From Rhodothermia bacterium (GTDB lineage: Bacteria > Bacteroidota > Rhodothermia > Rhodothermales > JABDKH01), in NCBI GenBank assembly GCA_030431165.1, contig JAUIJQ010000128.1, positions 1 to 7,858 of the forward strand: a DNA stretch of 7,858 bases, read 5' to 3'. The notes under the pieces were generated by a model. That model ran no database searches. It was given only the letters and a program-made list of their open reading frames with translations, and was not told the DNA's origin. This document shows positions 1 through 6,877 of this stretch, in pieces. Position 1 is the stretch's first letter; each line of letters begins with the position of its first letter. Made by a program: the position numbers and the translations under genes.

Positions 1-584
1 GCGAGGGGATGACGACTGGCGTGCACCTGACGGGCGACGTGATGCTCGATGCCACGCGCATGTTTGCCGACGCAGCCGCGTCAAAACTGGATTCCTTGTC
101 GGTGTGCGGCCATCCGCCAGAGACATACTGTGTCGCAACCGTGCATCGTGCTGAGAATACCGACGACCCAGAGCGGCTGAGGAGCATTTTCGACGGATTG
201 GGAAGAATATCCGGCCCCGTTGTAGTACCGTTGCATCCGCGCACACGAAGTCGGATATCCGGCATCACCGTGCCTGGCAACGTCGAGATTCGGGATCCAG
301 CGGGCTATCTCGAGATGTTGACGCTGGTGCGGCACGCGAGGATGGTGCTCACCGACTCGGGCGGCCTGCAAAAAGAATCGCTCTGGCTCGAAACGCCTTG
401 TATCACGCTTCGTAACGAGACTGAGTGGGTGGAGACCTGCGAGGGCGGATGGAACCAGGTTGTTGGCGCGGATGCCGACGCGATCGTCGCGGCTGCGGCC
501 CAGATGCCGAAGCTCCCGGTCCCGTCGTTTGCGGCCCCTGGCGCCTCAAAACGCATTGCGGCCATTTTGCGGGATCTCCAATAG
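1..584 (+). CDS. wecB: UDP-N-acetylglucosamine 2-epimerase (non-hydrolysing), 3' part; 5' end outside window
   Basis: This is the C-terminal half of an enzyme that interconverts UDP-GlcNAc and UDP-ManNAc in the cytoplasm and so supplies ManNAc-type sugars for surface polysaccharides. The frame is open to the left edge: the codons before the ATG at 9 read Glu-Gly and fit the conserved EG(I/M)...V..TG(N/D).(V/M).DA region, so that ATG is internal. Counting from it, the family motifs are TVHRAEN (44-50, with the His/Arg/Glu cluster of the active-site region), PLHPRTR (74-80), LTDSGGLQKES (114-124) and LRNETEWVE (134-142), the last two forming the UDP-sugar binding part of the GT-B-like fold. Family members are about 360-390 residues, so roughly half is visible. 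The stop is TAG at 582-584. No truncation or frameshift is seen at the 3' end. The symbol wecB (also mnaA) is by family; the polysaccharide it serves cannot be told from this window. Confidence 0.9.
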   Translation, partial: EGMTTGVHLTGDVMLDATRMFADAAASKLDSLSVCGHPPETYCVATVHRAENTDDPERLRSIFDGLGRISGPVVVPLHPRTRSRISGITVPGNVEIRDPAGYLEMLTLVRHARMVLTDSGGLQKESLWLETPCITLRNETEWVETCEGGWNQVVGADADAIVAAAAQMPKLPVPSFAAPGASKRIAAILRDLQ

Positions 585-627
585 GAGCGGGGTGCCCCTG
601 TCATCCAGTGCACGTAAATTTGCTGCC

Positions 628-3078
628 ATGAATCAGCAAATCCTCAGGCAGAATGCCTGCTCCGGCGTTATCCGCCCCGCCTCATGTTCCCATGCGCTAG
701 TCGCGCTATTTGCGGTCCTGACGTGCTGCATGGCATTACCGCAACGGGCGGCCTCCCAGGACCGTACCGGCGACGGCGGTCCCGGCCAACTCGTGTTCAG
801 TGGCACCAGGGGACAGCTCGACGTTGCAATACCGCGCATCGAAGAGTCGGTCGTCGTTGACGGAACGCTGGACGAACCGGTCTGGTCACAGGCGGCCGTA
901 CTGAGCGACTTCTCACAGTATCAGCCCGTTGATGGTCGTCCTGCCGAGGAGCCGACCGAGGTGCTTGTCTGGTATGCACCCGACGCGATCTATTTTGGGA
1001 TCCGGGCAACCGAATCGCACGGCAACGTTGTGCGCGCGACACAGGCGAATCGTGACAACATTGGGAGCGAGGATCAGGTTCAGATCCTGCTCGACACCTA
1101 CAACGACAGTCGCATCGCGTTTGTGTTCGCCGTCAACCCACTGGGCGTGCAGGCAGACGGCACACGCAGCGACCAGTTTGGCGGCGGTGCCGGAGGTCGC
1201 TCTGCAACGGGTGGTGGCACACGCAACATCAATCCGATGGAGGGCAACGTCGACCTCAACCCCGACTATAACTTCGAGTCGCGCGGCAAGCTCGTCGACG
1301 GCGGCTACGTGGTTGAAGTCCGGATTCCTTTCAAGAGCCTGCGATACCAGGAAGGTGCCGAGCAGTCGTGGGGGATTCACATTCTGCGGCAGGTTCAGCA
1401 CTCCGGCTTTCAGGACTCCTGGGCTCCGGCTGTTCGGGCAAACGCGAGCTTCCTCGGGCAGGGCGGCACGCTGGCAGGTCTGCGCGACATGCGACGCGGA
1501 CTCGTGCTTGAGGTGACCCCGTCATCAACGGCCCGTCTGGATGGTTCGCGCAATGACAATGGCGACTGGACCTACGATGAGGCGGGCTCGATCAGCGGAG
1601 ACGTGCGATGGGGCATCCGGGAAAACATCACGCTGAACGGCACCATCAATCCAGACTTCTCGCAGGTTGAAGCCGACGTCGGCCAGGTTGTGCTGAACGA
1701 ACGCTTTGCGCTGTTCTTTCCTGAAAAGCGGACGTTCTTCCTTGAGGGGCTTGAGCTGTTTGACACGCCAAGCCAGTTGATCTACACGCGACGCATTGTT
1801 GCACCGGAGGCCGGCATCAAGCTGGGCGGAAAGCTTGGCAAGATCAACGCCGCGTCTATCGTTGCCGTTGAAGACCAGGACTACTCGCGTACCGGCGACG
1901 ATAACCCGGTCTTTGGAATCCTTCGGCTGCGCGGAGACCTGGGCGCCAACTCTACGCTCGGCGGTGTTGTCACAACACGCGAAGACGGCGGGGACTACTC
2001 CCGCCTCGTCGGGACCGACGTTCGATTGTACCACGCACGCCTGTACTTCGCGGAGTTTCAGGCGGTGCAGTCGTGGACGCAGGTCGATGGCGTTTCCGGC
2101 GGCGGACCGCTCTTTCGCGCGGTGTGGGATCGCACCGGTCGTAACTGGGGCTTCAACTACAGTGTCTCGGGTGTCGACGAAGACTTCGAGGCGGCGGCCG
2201 GGTTTGTTAATCGCACAGGGATCACTACCGCTCGTGCGTTTACTCGTCTGACCGGTTACGGAGAAAAAGGCGCGGCCGTGGAGCGATACGGAGGCTTTTT
2301 TGGGGTGTCGCGGATTTGGGACTATGCCGATCCGGGTGATGGTGCGATAGAGGGTAGTGAATCGGTGTCTCCCTCAGCGACATTGCGCGGCGGTTGGGAA
2401 GTCGGCGGCTCGTTCTCGCGGAGCTTCTTCGGATTTGATCCAAACGACTATGTCGATTATACCGTTGACCCGGGCTCCGGGGTGCCGGTCGCGCCGCTTC
2501 CGTTTGCTGTCCCCGATGCTGAGACGAATTTGTTCTCCGGCTCGCTGAATGTGACGACGCCAACCTATCAGTACTTGACGGCGTCAGCCAGTGTCGGCCT
2601 TGGAGAGACACCGATATTTGCGGAGGCCGCCCCCGGTCGATCACGACGACTCGATGCCACTGTCGACTTTCGTCCAACCGGTGCGCTCCGCGCGACGTTC
2701 CAGTTTACGCGACTGCTGCTGGATCGGGCCCGCGACGACTCACGATACTCCACCGAGACGATTCCAAGGCTGAAGATCGAGTATCAGATTTCGCCGGCGA
2801 TCTTTGTTCGCTTCATCGGGCAGTACACCGCCCAAGAGCGTACAGCCCTCCGGGATCGGAACGGCAACGGCATCTTTATCGACGGCGAACCTGACACCGG
2901 AAGTACACAGAACCAGTTTCGTTCAGACTGGCTGTTCAGCTATCGACCCACACCCGGTACGCTCCTGTATCTCGGTTACGGCGCCACGATGGAAGAGCCC
3001 GGTCAGCGGCGCTTCCGTGAACTGGAACGTACCCTGGACGGCTTCTTTATGAAGGTCAGCTACCTGTTCCGCGTCTGA
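628..3078 (+). CDS. Secreted CBM9-like/DUF5916 outer-membrane beta-barrel-type protein, function unknown
   Basis: The protein has 816 residues from the ATG at 628. Residues 1-43 look like a Sec signal peptide, with a hydrophobic core at about 22-38 and probable cleavage after AAS (41-43). Residues about 68-240 resemble a CBM9-like domain: VVVDGTLDEPVW (76-86), the NPLGVQADGT segment (170-179) and IPFKSLRY (233-240), with a Gly-rich insert at 185-198. From about 295 to the end it matches DUF5916: NPDFSQVEADVGQV (341-354) and LNERFALFFPEKRTFFLEG (356-374) are hallmark segments. Alternating, aromatic-rich strands follow, and the chain ends SYLFRV as outer-membrane barrels often do. Residues 743-754 (DRNGNGIFIDGE) resemble a 12-residue calcium-binding loop. 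The reading frame is open from 460, inside wecB, but the signal peptide supports 628. A GTG at 592 with AGGAG at 583-587 is a possible alternative start. Outer-membrane location is inferred; substrate and role are unknown. Confidence 0.88.
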   Translation: MNQQILRQNACSGVIRPASCSHALVALFAVLTCCMALPQRAASQDRTGDGGPGQLVFSGTRGQLDVAIPRIEESVVVDGTLDEPVWSQAAVLSDFSQYQPVDGRPAEEPTEVLVWYAPDAIYFGIRATESHGNVVRATQANRDNIGSEDQVQILLDTYNDSRIAFVFAVNPLGVQADGTRSDQFGGGAGGRSATGGGTRNINPMEGNVDLNPDYNFESRGKLVDGGYVVEVRIPFKSLRYQEGAEQSWGIHILRQVQHSGFQDSWAPAVRANASFLGQGGTLAGLRDMRRGLVLEVTPSSTARLDGSRNDNGDWTYDEAGSISGDVRWGIRENITLNGTINPDFSQVEADVGQVVLNERFALFFPEKRTFFLEGLELFDTPSQLIYTRRIVAPEAGIKLGGKLGKINAASIVAVEDQDYSRTGDDNPVFGILRLRGDLGANSTLGGVVTTREDGGDYSRLVGTDVRLYHARLYFAEFQAVQSWTQVDGVSGGGPLFRAVWDRTGRNWGFNYSVSGVDEDFEAAAGFVNRTGITTARAFTRLTGYGEKGAAVERYGGFFGVSRIWDYADPGDGAIEGSESVSPSATLRGGWEVGGSFSRSFFGFDPNDYVDYTVDPGSGVPVAPLPFAVPDAETNLFSGSLNVTTPTYQYLTASASVGLGETPIFAEAAPGRSRRLDATVDFRPTGALRATFQFTRLLLDRARDDSRYSTETIPRLKIEYQISPAIFVRFIGQYTAQERTALRDRNGNGIFIDGEPDTGSTQNQFRSDWLFSYRPTPGTLLYLGYGATMEEPGQRRFRELERTLDGFFMKVSYLFRV

Positions 3079-3100
3079 TCCGCGCGGCCGCGTTGTCGGA

Positions 3101-3808
3101 CTAAGAAGACGGGTTGGTTGCCCAAACCGACGTCTCGGTGATAAAGGCCCGGTCGTCGAGTGCGAGCATCCCCGACACAACGCGCGCAATATCTTCGGCA
3201 TGGATCTTTGTCGGATCCGGCTGCTGCGCACCGAGTCCGTTAGACTCAAAGAAGTCCGTGATGACTTCGCTCGGGTTGACCTGCATGACCCGGATGTTGT
3301 GTTTTCGCAGCTCGGCTCGCCAACACTCCGTCATGCCGCTAAGCGCGAACTTGCTGGCGACGTACGCGGTGCCTCCTCCGAAGCCTTTTCGACCGGCCGT
3401 CGAGGCAATGTTGACGATGTGGCCGTAATCCTGGCCGACGAAGTGTCGGGCAGACTCACGTGCGACCATCATTGCGCCGAGGACGTTGACGCGCCAGACG
3501 TTGGTGAACGATTCGTTGGACGTATCAAGGAGTCCTGCGAAGTCGCCAATTCCCGCGTTGTTGATCAGGACGTTGTAGCCGCCGAGCGTTTCCACTACGC
3601 GTGGGATGAGTGTGGGAGCGGTTTCTTCAATGCTGACGTCGGCGGCGATGGCCGTGGCGCCCGAGCGTTCGGCTGCCTTCTCCAGTTTCTCGGCGTTGCG
3701 GCCACAGATGACGACTTTGCCACCTGCATCAACGAGTGCTGTTGCGATGGCGAGTCCAATGCCTGAGCCGCCTCCGGTAACGAGGGCCTTGACGTCTGCG
3801 AGTTGCAT
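3101..3808 (-). CDS. Short-chain dehydrogenase/reductase (3-oxoacyl-ACP reductase-like)
   Basis: A 235-residue classical SDR with a single Rossmann domain, near the usual length of about 250. The cofactor motif TGGGSGIG is at 11-18, the NNAG motif at 83-86, the structural Asn of RVNVLG at 108, and the catalytic Ser-Tyr-Lys at S136, Y149 and K153 (AYVASK). Arg37 at the end of the second beta strand suggests a preference for NADP(H). The usual PG after the sixth strand reads PSEV (179-182). The frame stays open upstream to 3886, but the ATG at 3808 is chosen because the first beta strand and glycine motif begin only a few residues later. No clear Shine-Dalgarno precedes it. It converges on the DUF5916 gene with 22 bp between stops and diverges from the TetR gene, so it may share that control region. 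Annotation tools often label such proteins FabG-like; the true substrate, a ketone/alcohol pair or a reactive carbonyl, cannot be read from the sequence. Confidence 0.92.
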   Translation of the reverse strand: MQLADVKALVTGGGSGIGLAIATALVDAGGKVVICGRNAEKLEKAAERSGATAIAADVSIEETAPTLIPRVVETLGGYNVLINNAGIGDFAGLLDTSNESFTNVWRVNVLGAMMVARESARHFVGQDYGHIVNIASTAGRKGFGGGTAYVASKFALSGMTECWRAELRKHNIRVMQVNPSEVITDFFESNGLGAQQPDPTKIHAEDIARVVSGMLALDDRAFITETSVWATNPSS

Positions 3809-3920
3809 GGTGTTGGGTTGTTTGGACCGCCGAGTGACGGCCGAATGTGTTTGACGCTGAGCCGATCGGACCCGGCGCTGGCGCATCAGTTCCCCGAAAT
3901 TGGTCGGAAATGCGGCATTG

Positions 3921-3949
3921 TTGGATTAACCAAATGGTTTAAGTATATA
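3921..3949 (+). promoter_or_regulatory. Candidate sigma70-type promoter for the tetR-tolC-hlyD-ABC operon
   Basis: A TTGGAT hexamer (3921-3926) and a TATATA hexamer (3944-3949) are separated by 17 bp, which matches a vegetative promoter. TATAGT at 3946-3951 is an alternative -10 with a 19-bp spacer. The segment is strikingly AT-rich against GC-rich surroundings. Transcription would begin near 3956, about 30 bp before the chosen tetR start. If the host is a Bacteroidota relative, its promoter consensus may differ from the E. coli type used here, so this is suggestive only. I found no convincing opposite-strand promoter for the reductase. Confidence 0.4.
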
Positions 3950-3956
3950 GTTAATC
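3924..3956. promoter_or_regulatory. Nested inverted repeats: probable TetR-family operator
   Basis: Two inverted repeats are nested here. The outer is a perfect 7-bp pair, GATTAAC (3924-3930) and GTTAATC (3950-3956), 19 bp apart. The inner is AACCA (3928-3932) and TGGTT (3935-3939) around a 2-bp AA centre. The inner palindrome lies between the candidate -35 and -10 boxes and the outer right arm covers the likely start of transcription. Bound repressor would therefore block the promoter. TetR-family proteins commonly bind palindromes of this size in their own divergent promoter regions. That this particular TetR binds here is inference from position. Confidence 0.5.
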
Positions 3957-3960
3957 AAGC

Positions 3961-3984
3961 ATGTCCCGTACCGAACCAAGTTGA
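3961..3984 (+). other. Seven-codon leader ORF before tetR (doubtful)
   Basis: An ATG four bases after the operator opens a 7-codon frame (MSRTEPS) that ends in TGA at 3982-3984, four bases before the GTG chosen for tetR and in a different frame. It could be a translated leader, chance, or the true tetR start displaced by a single-base sequencing or assembly error. Nothing in the sequence decides between these. Confidence 0.2.
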
Positions 3985-3988
3985 TCAA

Positions 3989-4642
3989 GTGACGCGAAGC
4001 ACGGACAAATCCGGCAAGCCGGCGGTCGACTCGGGTGTCGATTTGGGAATTGATGCCGAGCAGAAGATCTTCGCGGCCGCGCGCGATGTGTTCTTCCAAC
4101 AGGGATATGACGGCGGGCGTATGGATGAAATCGCCCGACGCGCCGGCGTCAACAAGGCGCTGCTTCACTACTACTTCCGCAGCAAGCGCCAGCTATTCCT
4201 GGCGGTGTTCCGTGCGTCGGCATCCGAAATCATTCCGCACGTCTGGACGCTGCTCGCCGAAGACGGGCCGGTGATGGAGAAGATCGAACGGTTTGTCGCC
4301 GCCTATCTCGAGGTCGCTCTTGCCAATCCCGAGTTGCCGGCTTTCTTCTTCGAGGAAGTCCGCCGTAACCCCGACTGGCTCGCCACGCTCGTCAAGCAGC
4401 ACACGGAGGGGCTTTTTGACAAGCTTTCTGACCAGGTCAAAGCAGAGGCGCGCGCCGGCATTATCCGAGACGTTCCCGCCGAACAACTCCTGGTCAACAC
4501 GCTTGCGCTGTGTGCCTTTCCGTTCGTTGCACGACCGGTTCTGCAGGCATTTACCCGGTTTGACAGTGAGGCCTATCAGGCCTTTCTGACATCCCGGAAG
4601 ACCGAGGTCATCACGTTCCTTCGTGCCGCTCTTGAGCCATGA
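3989..4642 (+). CDS. TetR/AcrR-family transcriptional regulator of the export operon
   Basis: A 217-residue DNA-binding repressor from the GTG at 3989. The TetR N-terminal domain spans about 22-70: an amphipathic first helix (EQKIFAAARDVFFQQGYDG, 24-42) and the helix-turn-helix MDEIARRAGVNKALLHYYFRSK (45-66), with the YYF.SK recognition signature. Residues 71-217 are all-helical ligand-binding and dimerisation domain, including NPELPAFFFEEVRRNP (113-128). The frame is open leftward to 3803, but any start before about 3956 would lie upstream of the candidate promoter and operator. GTG 3989 is the first in-frame conventional start after it and gives a normal family length; the start remains moderately uncertain. 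No good ribosome site is seen. Its TGA overlaps the next ATG in an ATGA junction, so it is probably co-translated with the TolC gene. As first gene of an efflux operon it resembles CecR/YbiH of E. coli in context. The ligand is unknown. Confidence 0.9.
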   Translation: MTRSTDKSGKPAVDSGVDLGIDAEQKIFAAARDVFFQQGYDGGRMDEIARRAGVNKALLHYYFRSKRQLFLAVFRASASEIIPHVWTLLAEDGPVMEKIERFVAAYLEVALANPELPAFFFEEVRRNPDWLATLVKQHTEGLFDKLSDQVKAEARAGIIRDVPAEQLLVNTLALCAFPFVARPVLQAFTRFDSEAYQAFLTSRKTEVITFLRAALEP

Positions 4643-5928
4643 AATCTGCACGCCACGTCGTATTCGCTGTTGCCTTCGCCGCCGTCATACTCGCAGGATC
4701 GGGTCAAGACGCTTTCGGGCAAGCCGTGGACAACTCGCGTCTGCTGCTTTCGACGAGCTATGAAGCCGCCGAGGCAAGTCACCCAGCCCAATCAACACGC
4801 GCCACGTTCGAAGACATCGAGCGATTGAGAAATCGCAACATCGATGCGACATGGCTGCCAACGCTAACGTTGGGTGGGCAGGCGACCTACATCTCGGATG
4901 TCGCGTCATTTCCACTGGCGCTGCCCGATGCCCCGGTCATCAGTAATGATCAATATCGCCTTGGGTTGAATGTGGAGCAGGTGTTGTACGCCGGCGGGCG
5001 CCCGGCCGCGCAGCGCCGCGTCGAACAGGCATCCCGCCAGCTCGAGCAGCTTTCAGTTGACGCCGATGTGTACGGCGTTCGTGCACAGGTAGACGCGGCA
5101 TTCTTTGGGGCAATGCTGCAGGAGTCGATCGCTGCTACCCTTGTATCCGCCCGGCAGTCGCTGCTTGCGCGTCTTGAAGAAGCGACTGTGGGCGTTCGGG
5201 AGGGCGTGTTGGCAGCAGGGGCACTGGATGTCCTTGAGGTTGAAGTAATCAAATTGGATCAGCAGCTCGTCGAGGCCCGCGAAAACAGGTCGACCGCACT
5301 GGCGACACTGGCTACCCTCACTGGTCTGACGATTCCCGACGACGTCGTGCTGGTAGCTGATGATCCGGCGGGGGCTGGCCGGCCGGAGTACGACGTGTTT
5401 GATGCCCAGCGTGAACTCCTTCGCGCGCGTGCGTCGGTTGCGACCCATCAGCGCCGCCCGACCGTAGGCGTCGTTGGTGACCTTGCATACGGGCGGCCTC
5501 CGGGACAGAATTTCTTTGAGGACTCCTTTGATGCTTTTTACAACGTCGGATTGTCTGTGCGATGGCAGCCTTTCGACTGGGGGCGGGCGAAACGCGAAGT
5601 GCGCGAAATCGAGGCGCGCCAGACAATCGTAGACGCCGGTCAGCAGGCACTTGATCAGGCAATTGAAGTCGGCGCCGACAAGGCGCGGGGCGACATCCGA
5701 CGCATTGAAGCGCTGATTGAGCAGGATCTGCAAATCGTGTCGCTGAGGGAGCGCATATCCGCGCGTGCGGCGACGAGTCTTGCACAGGGTACCATCACGG
5801 CAACCGACTTCCTGCTGGAAGAAAACGCCGAGCGGCATGCACGCCTCCAGCATGACTTGCACGTCGTGCAGCTTGCTGCGGCAAAAGCACGTCTGGCGAC
5901 GACGATCGGACGTGCGAGTCTGCAATAG
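4639..5928 (+). CDS. TolC-family outer-membrane efflux channel
   Basis: A 429-residue outer-membrane factor; as a trimer it forms a beta-barrel pore with a long periplasmic helical tunnel that gives the exporter its exit. Residues 1 to about 28 are a signal peptide (hydrophobic 7-20, probable cleavage near AFGQA). Two OEP repeats are visible. The first has strand LTLGGQATY (76-84), then YRLGLNVEQVLYAGGRPAAQRRVE (106-129) and a long helix. The second has TVGVVGDLAYG (275-285), then YNVGLSVRWQPFDWGRAKREVREIE (301-325), another long helix, and the terminal motif GTITATDFLLEENAERHARL (384-403) to TTIG. The length is typical. The ATG overlaps the tetR stop by 4 bp (ATGA), and no other start would preserve the signal peptide so well. 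Placement between regulator and HlyD adaptor indicates a dedicated channel for the ABC exporter downstream, unlike the unlinked tolC of enterics. The call is certain at family level; the transported compound is not known. Confidence 0.94.
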   Translation: MKSARHVVFAVAFAAVILAGSGQDAFGQAVDNSRLLLSTSYEAAEASHPAQSTRATFEDIERLRNRNIDATWLPTLTLGGQATYISDVASFPLALPDAPVISNDQYRLGLNVEQVLYAGGRPAAQRRVEQASRQLEQLSVDADVYGVRAQVDAAFFGAMLQESIAATLVSARQSLLARLEEATVGVREGVLAAGALDVLEVEVIKLDQQLVEARENRSTALATLATLTGLTIPDDVVLVADDPAGAGRPEYDVFDAQRELLRARASVATHQRRPTVGVVGDLAYGRPPGQNFFEDSFDAFYNVGLSVRWQPFDWGRAKREVREIEARQTIVDAGQQALDQAIEVGADKARGDIRRIEALIEQDLQIVSLRERISARAATSLAQGTITATDFLLEENAERHARLQHDLHVVQLAAAKARLATTIGRASLQ

Positions 5929-5931
5929 CAT

Positions 5932-5945
5932 GCGACACGTGTCGC
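5932..5945. repeat. Perfect 14-bp palindrome GCGACACGTGTCGC between tolC and hlyD
   Basis: The sequence reads identically on both strands and fills much of the 34-bp gap between the tolC stop and the adaptor start. As RNA it could fold as a 5-bp stem (GCGAC/GTCGC) with an ACGT loop. There is no T-run after it, so it is not an intrinsic terminator. It may be a protein site, a small mRNA processing or stability element, or chance. Confidence 0.45.
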
Positions 5946-5962
5946 TACATACTTGTCATCAT

Positions 5963-6877
5963 ATGAATACCCGAGTATCAATCTCCGCGCTCGTCGTGTC
6001 TCTGTTTTTGGTCGGATTGCTGGGATGCAACGGCGACAACGGGCTGGCCGACGCGTACGGAAACTTCGAATCCGACGACGTGATCGTTTCGGCGGAGGCG
6101 TCGGGACGCTTGCTTCGTTTTGGCGCGGATGAAGGGGATCGTCTTGGGAGTGGCGTGGTTGTCGCCGTAGTGGACACGACGCAGCTTGTCCTTGAGCGTG
6201 CGCAGCTGGTTGCGCAGCGTCGTGCCATCAGGGCGCGCATGCCCGGGGTCGTGGCGCAAGTGGACGTTCTGCAGGAACAACGGGACATAGCACTGCGCGA
6301 TCGCGAGCGCTTGAAAAATCTTGTTGCCGAAGGCGCCGCAACACAGAAGCAGTTGGACGATGTTGACGGTCAGCTGCGCGTTCTTGATCGACAGATGGCC
6401 TCGGTACGTACGCAGAACCCTCCGCTTGTCGCTGAACTGGATGTTGTGAGCACGAGGCTGGCACAGATCGATGATCGAATAGCCAGAAGTACGGTTGTGA
6501 ACCCGGTCGAGGGCACCGTCTTGCTCACCTACGCCGAGCAATCTGAATTGACTGGAGCGGGCCAGCCGCTGTACAAGATCGCTCCACTCGATACCGTGTA
6601 TTTGCGGGCGTACATCAGCGGGGCACAGCTTTCCCGGATCGCAATCGGGCAGGAAGTGACGGTGGCGATTGATCGGGACGCGACGAGTGAGTCCAACCTG
6701 ACAGGCATTGTGACGTGGGTGTCTGACCAGGCTGAATTTACGCCGAAGCTTATCCAGACGAAGGAGGAGCGCGTGAATCTGGTATACGCCTTCAAGGTGC
6801 GCGTCGCCAACCCGGATGGTCGTATCAAGTTGGGTATGCCCGGGGAGGTGTGGCTTTCAAACGAGGCCAATGACTGA
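5963..6877 (+). CDS. HlyD/YbhG-type periplasmic adaptor lipoprotein (membrane fusion protein)
   Basis: A 304-residue adaptor that links the inner-membrane ABC transporter to the TolC channel. A short lipoprotein signal (hydrophobic 8-21) ends in the lipobox LLGC, with the lipidated Cys at 22. Residues about 37-75 form the first half of the lipoyl domain (VIVSAEASGRLLRFGADEGDRL). Residues about 76-175 are a predicted coiled-coil hairpin rich in Gln, Arg and Glu with an AEGAATQKQLDDVDGQL turn region (122-138). The second lipoyl half is at about 178-208 (VVNPVEGTVLLTYAEQSELTGAGQPLYKIA), followed by a beta-barrel domain (about 212-300) ending KLGMPGEVWL. ATG 5963 is chosen because it sits directly before the lipoprotein signal; an ATG at 5930 in the same frame would add 11 residues (MRHVSLHTCHH). 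Neither has a clear Shine-Dalgarno. The stop overlaps the next gene by 8 bp. The order adaptor-ATPase matches ybhG-ybhF. Whether the lipid anchor sits in the inner or outer membrane is undecided. Confidence 0.92.
   Translation: MNTRVSISALVVSLFLVGLLGCNGDNGLADAYGNFESDDVIVSAEASGRLLRFGADEGDRLGSGVVVAVVDTTQLVLERAQLVAQRRAIRARMPGVVAQVDVLQEQRDIALRDRERLKNLVAEGAATQKQLDDVDGQLRVLDRQMASVRTQNPPLVAELDVVSTRLAQIDDRIARSTVVNPVEGTVLLTYAEQSELTGAGQPLYKIAPLDTVYLRAYISGAQLSRIAIGQEVTVAIDRDATSESNLTGIVTWVSDQAEFTPKLIQTKEERVNLVYAFKVRVANPDGRIKLGMPGEVWLSNEAND

Noticed and set aside
460..627. N-terminal extension of the DUF5916 protein into wecB
   Set aside because: It would overlap the epimerase by 125 bp, is basic low-complexity sequence, and would bury the signal peptide that begins cleanly after the ATG at 628.
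929..1516. Plus-strand frame of 195 codons inside the DUF5916 gene, and other frames at 1525-2034 and 2240-2677 on the minus strand
   Set aside because: The translations are Arg/Ser-rich and low in structure, with no motif, and overlap a well-supported protein.
3083..3092. CGCGGCCGCG palindrome between the convergent DUF5916 and reductase genes as a bidirectional terminator
   Set aside because: It has essentially no room for a loop (2 bases with a 4-bp stem) and no T-run on either strand; a GC-rich 10-bp palindrome by chance is unremarkable here.
3200..3766. Plus-strand frame of 188 codons opposite the reductase
   Set aside because: The minus strand encodes a complete SDR with all catalytic motifs; this is its mirror.
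3803..3988. Longer TetR protein starting at 3803 or 3845
   Set aside because: It would overlap the reductase start region and the promoter/operator, and the added residues do not resemble a TetR N-terminus.
5053..5931. Long open frame (292 codons) on the minus strand opposite the TolC gene
   Set aside because: It lies entirely against a clearly recognised TolC-family protein, gives a composition without domains or motifs, and such antisense frames are common in GC-rich genes.
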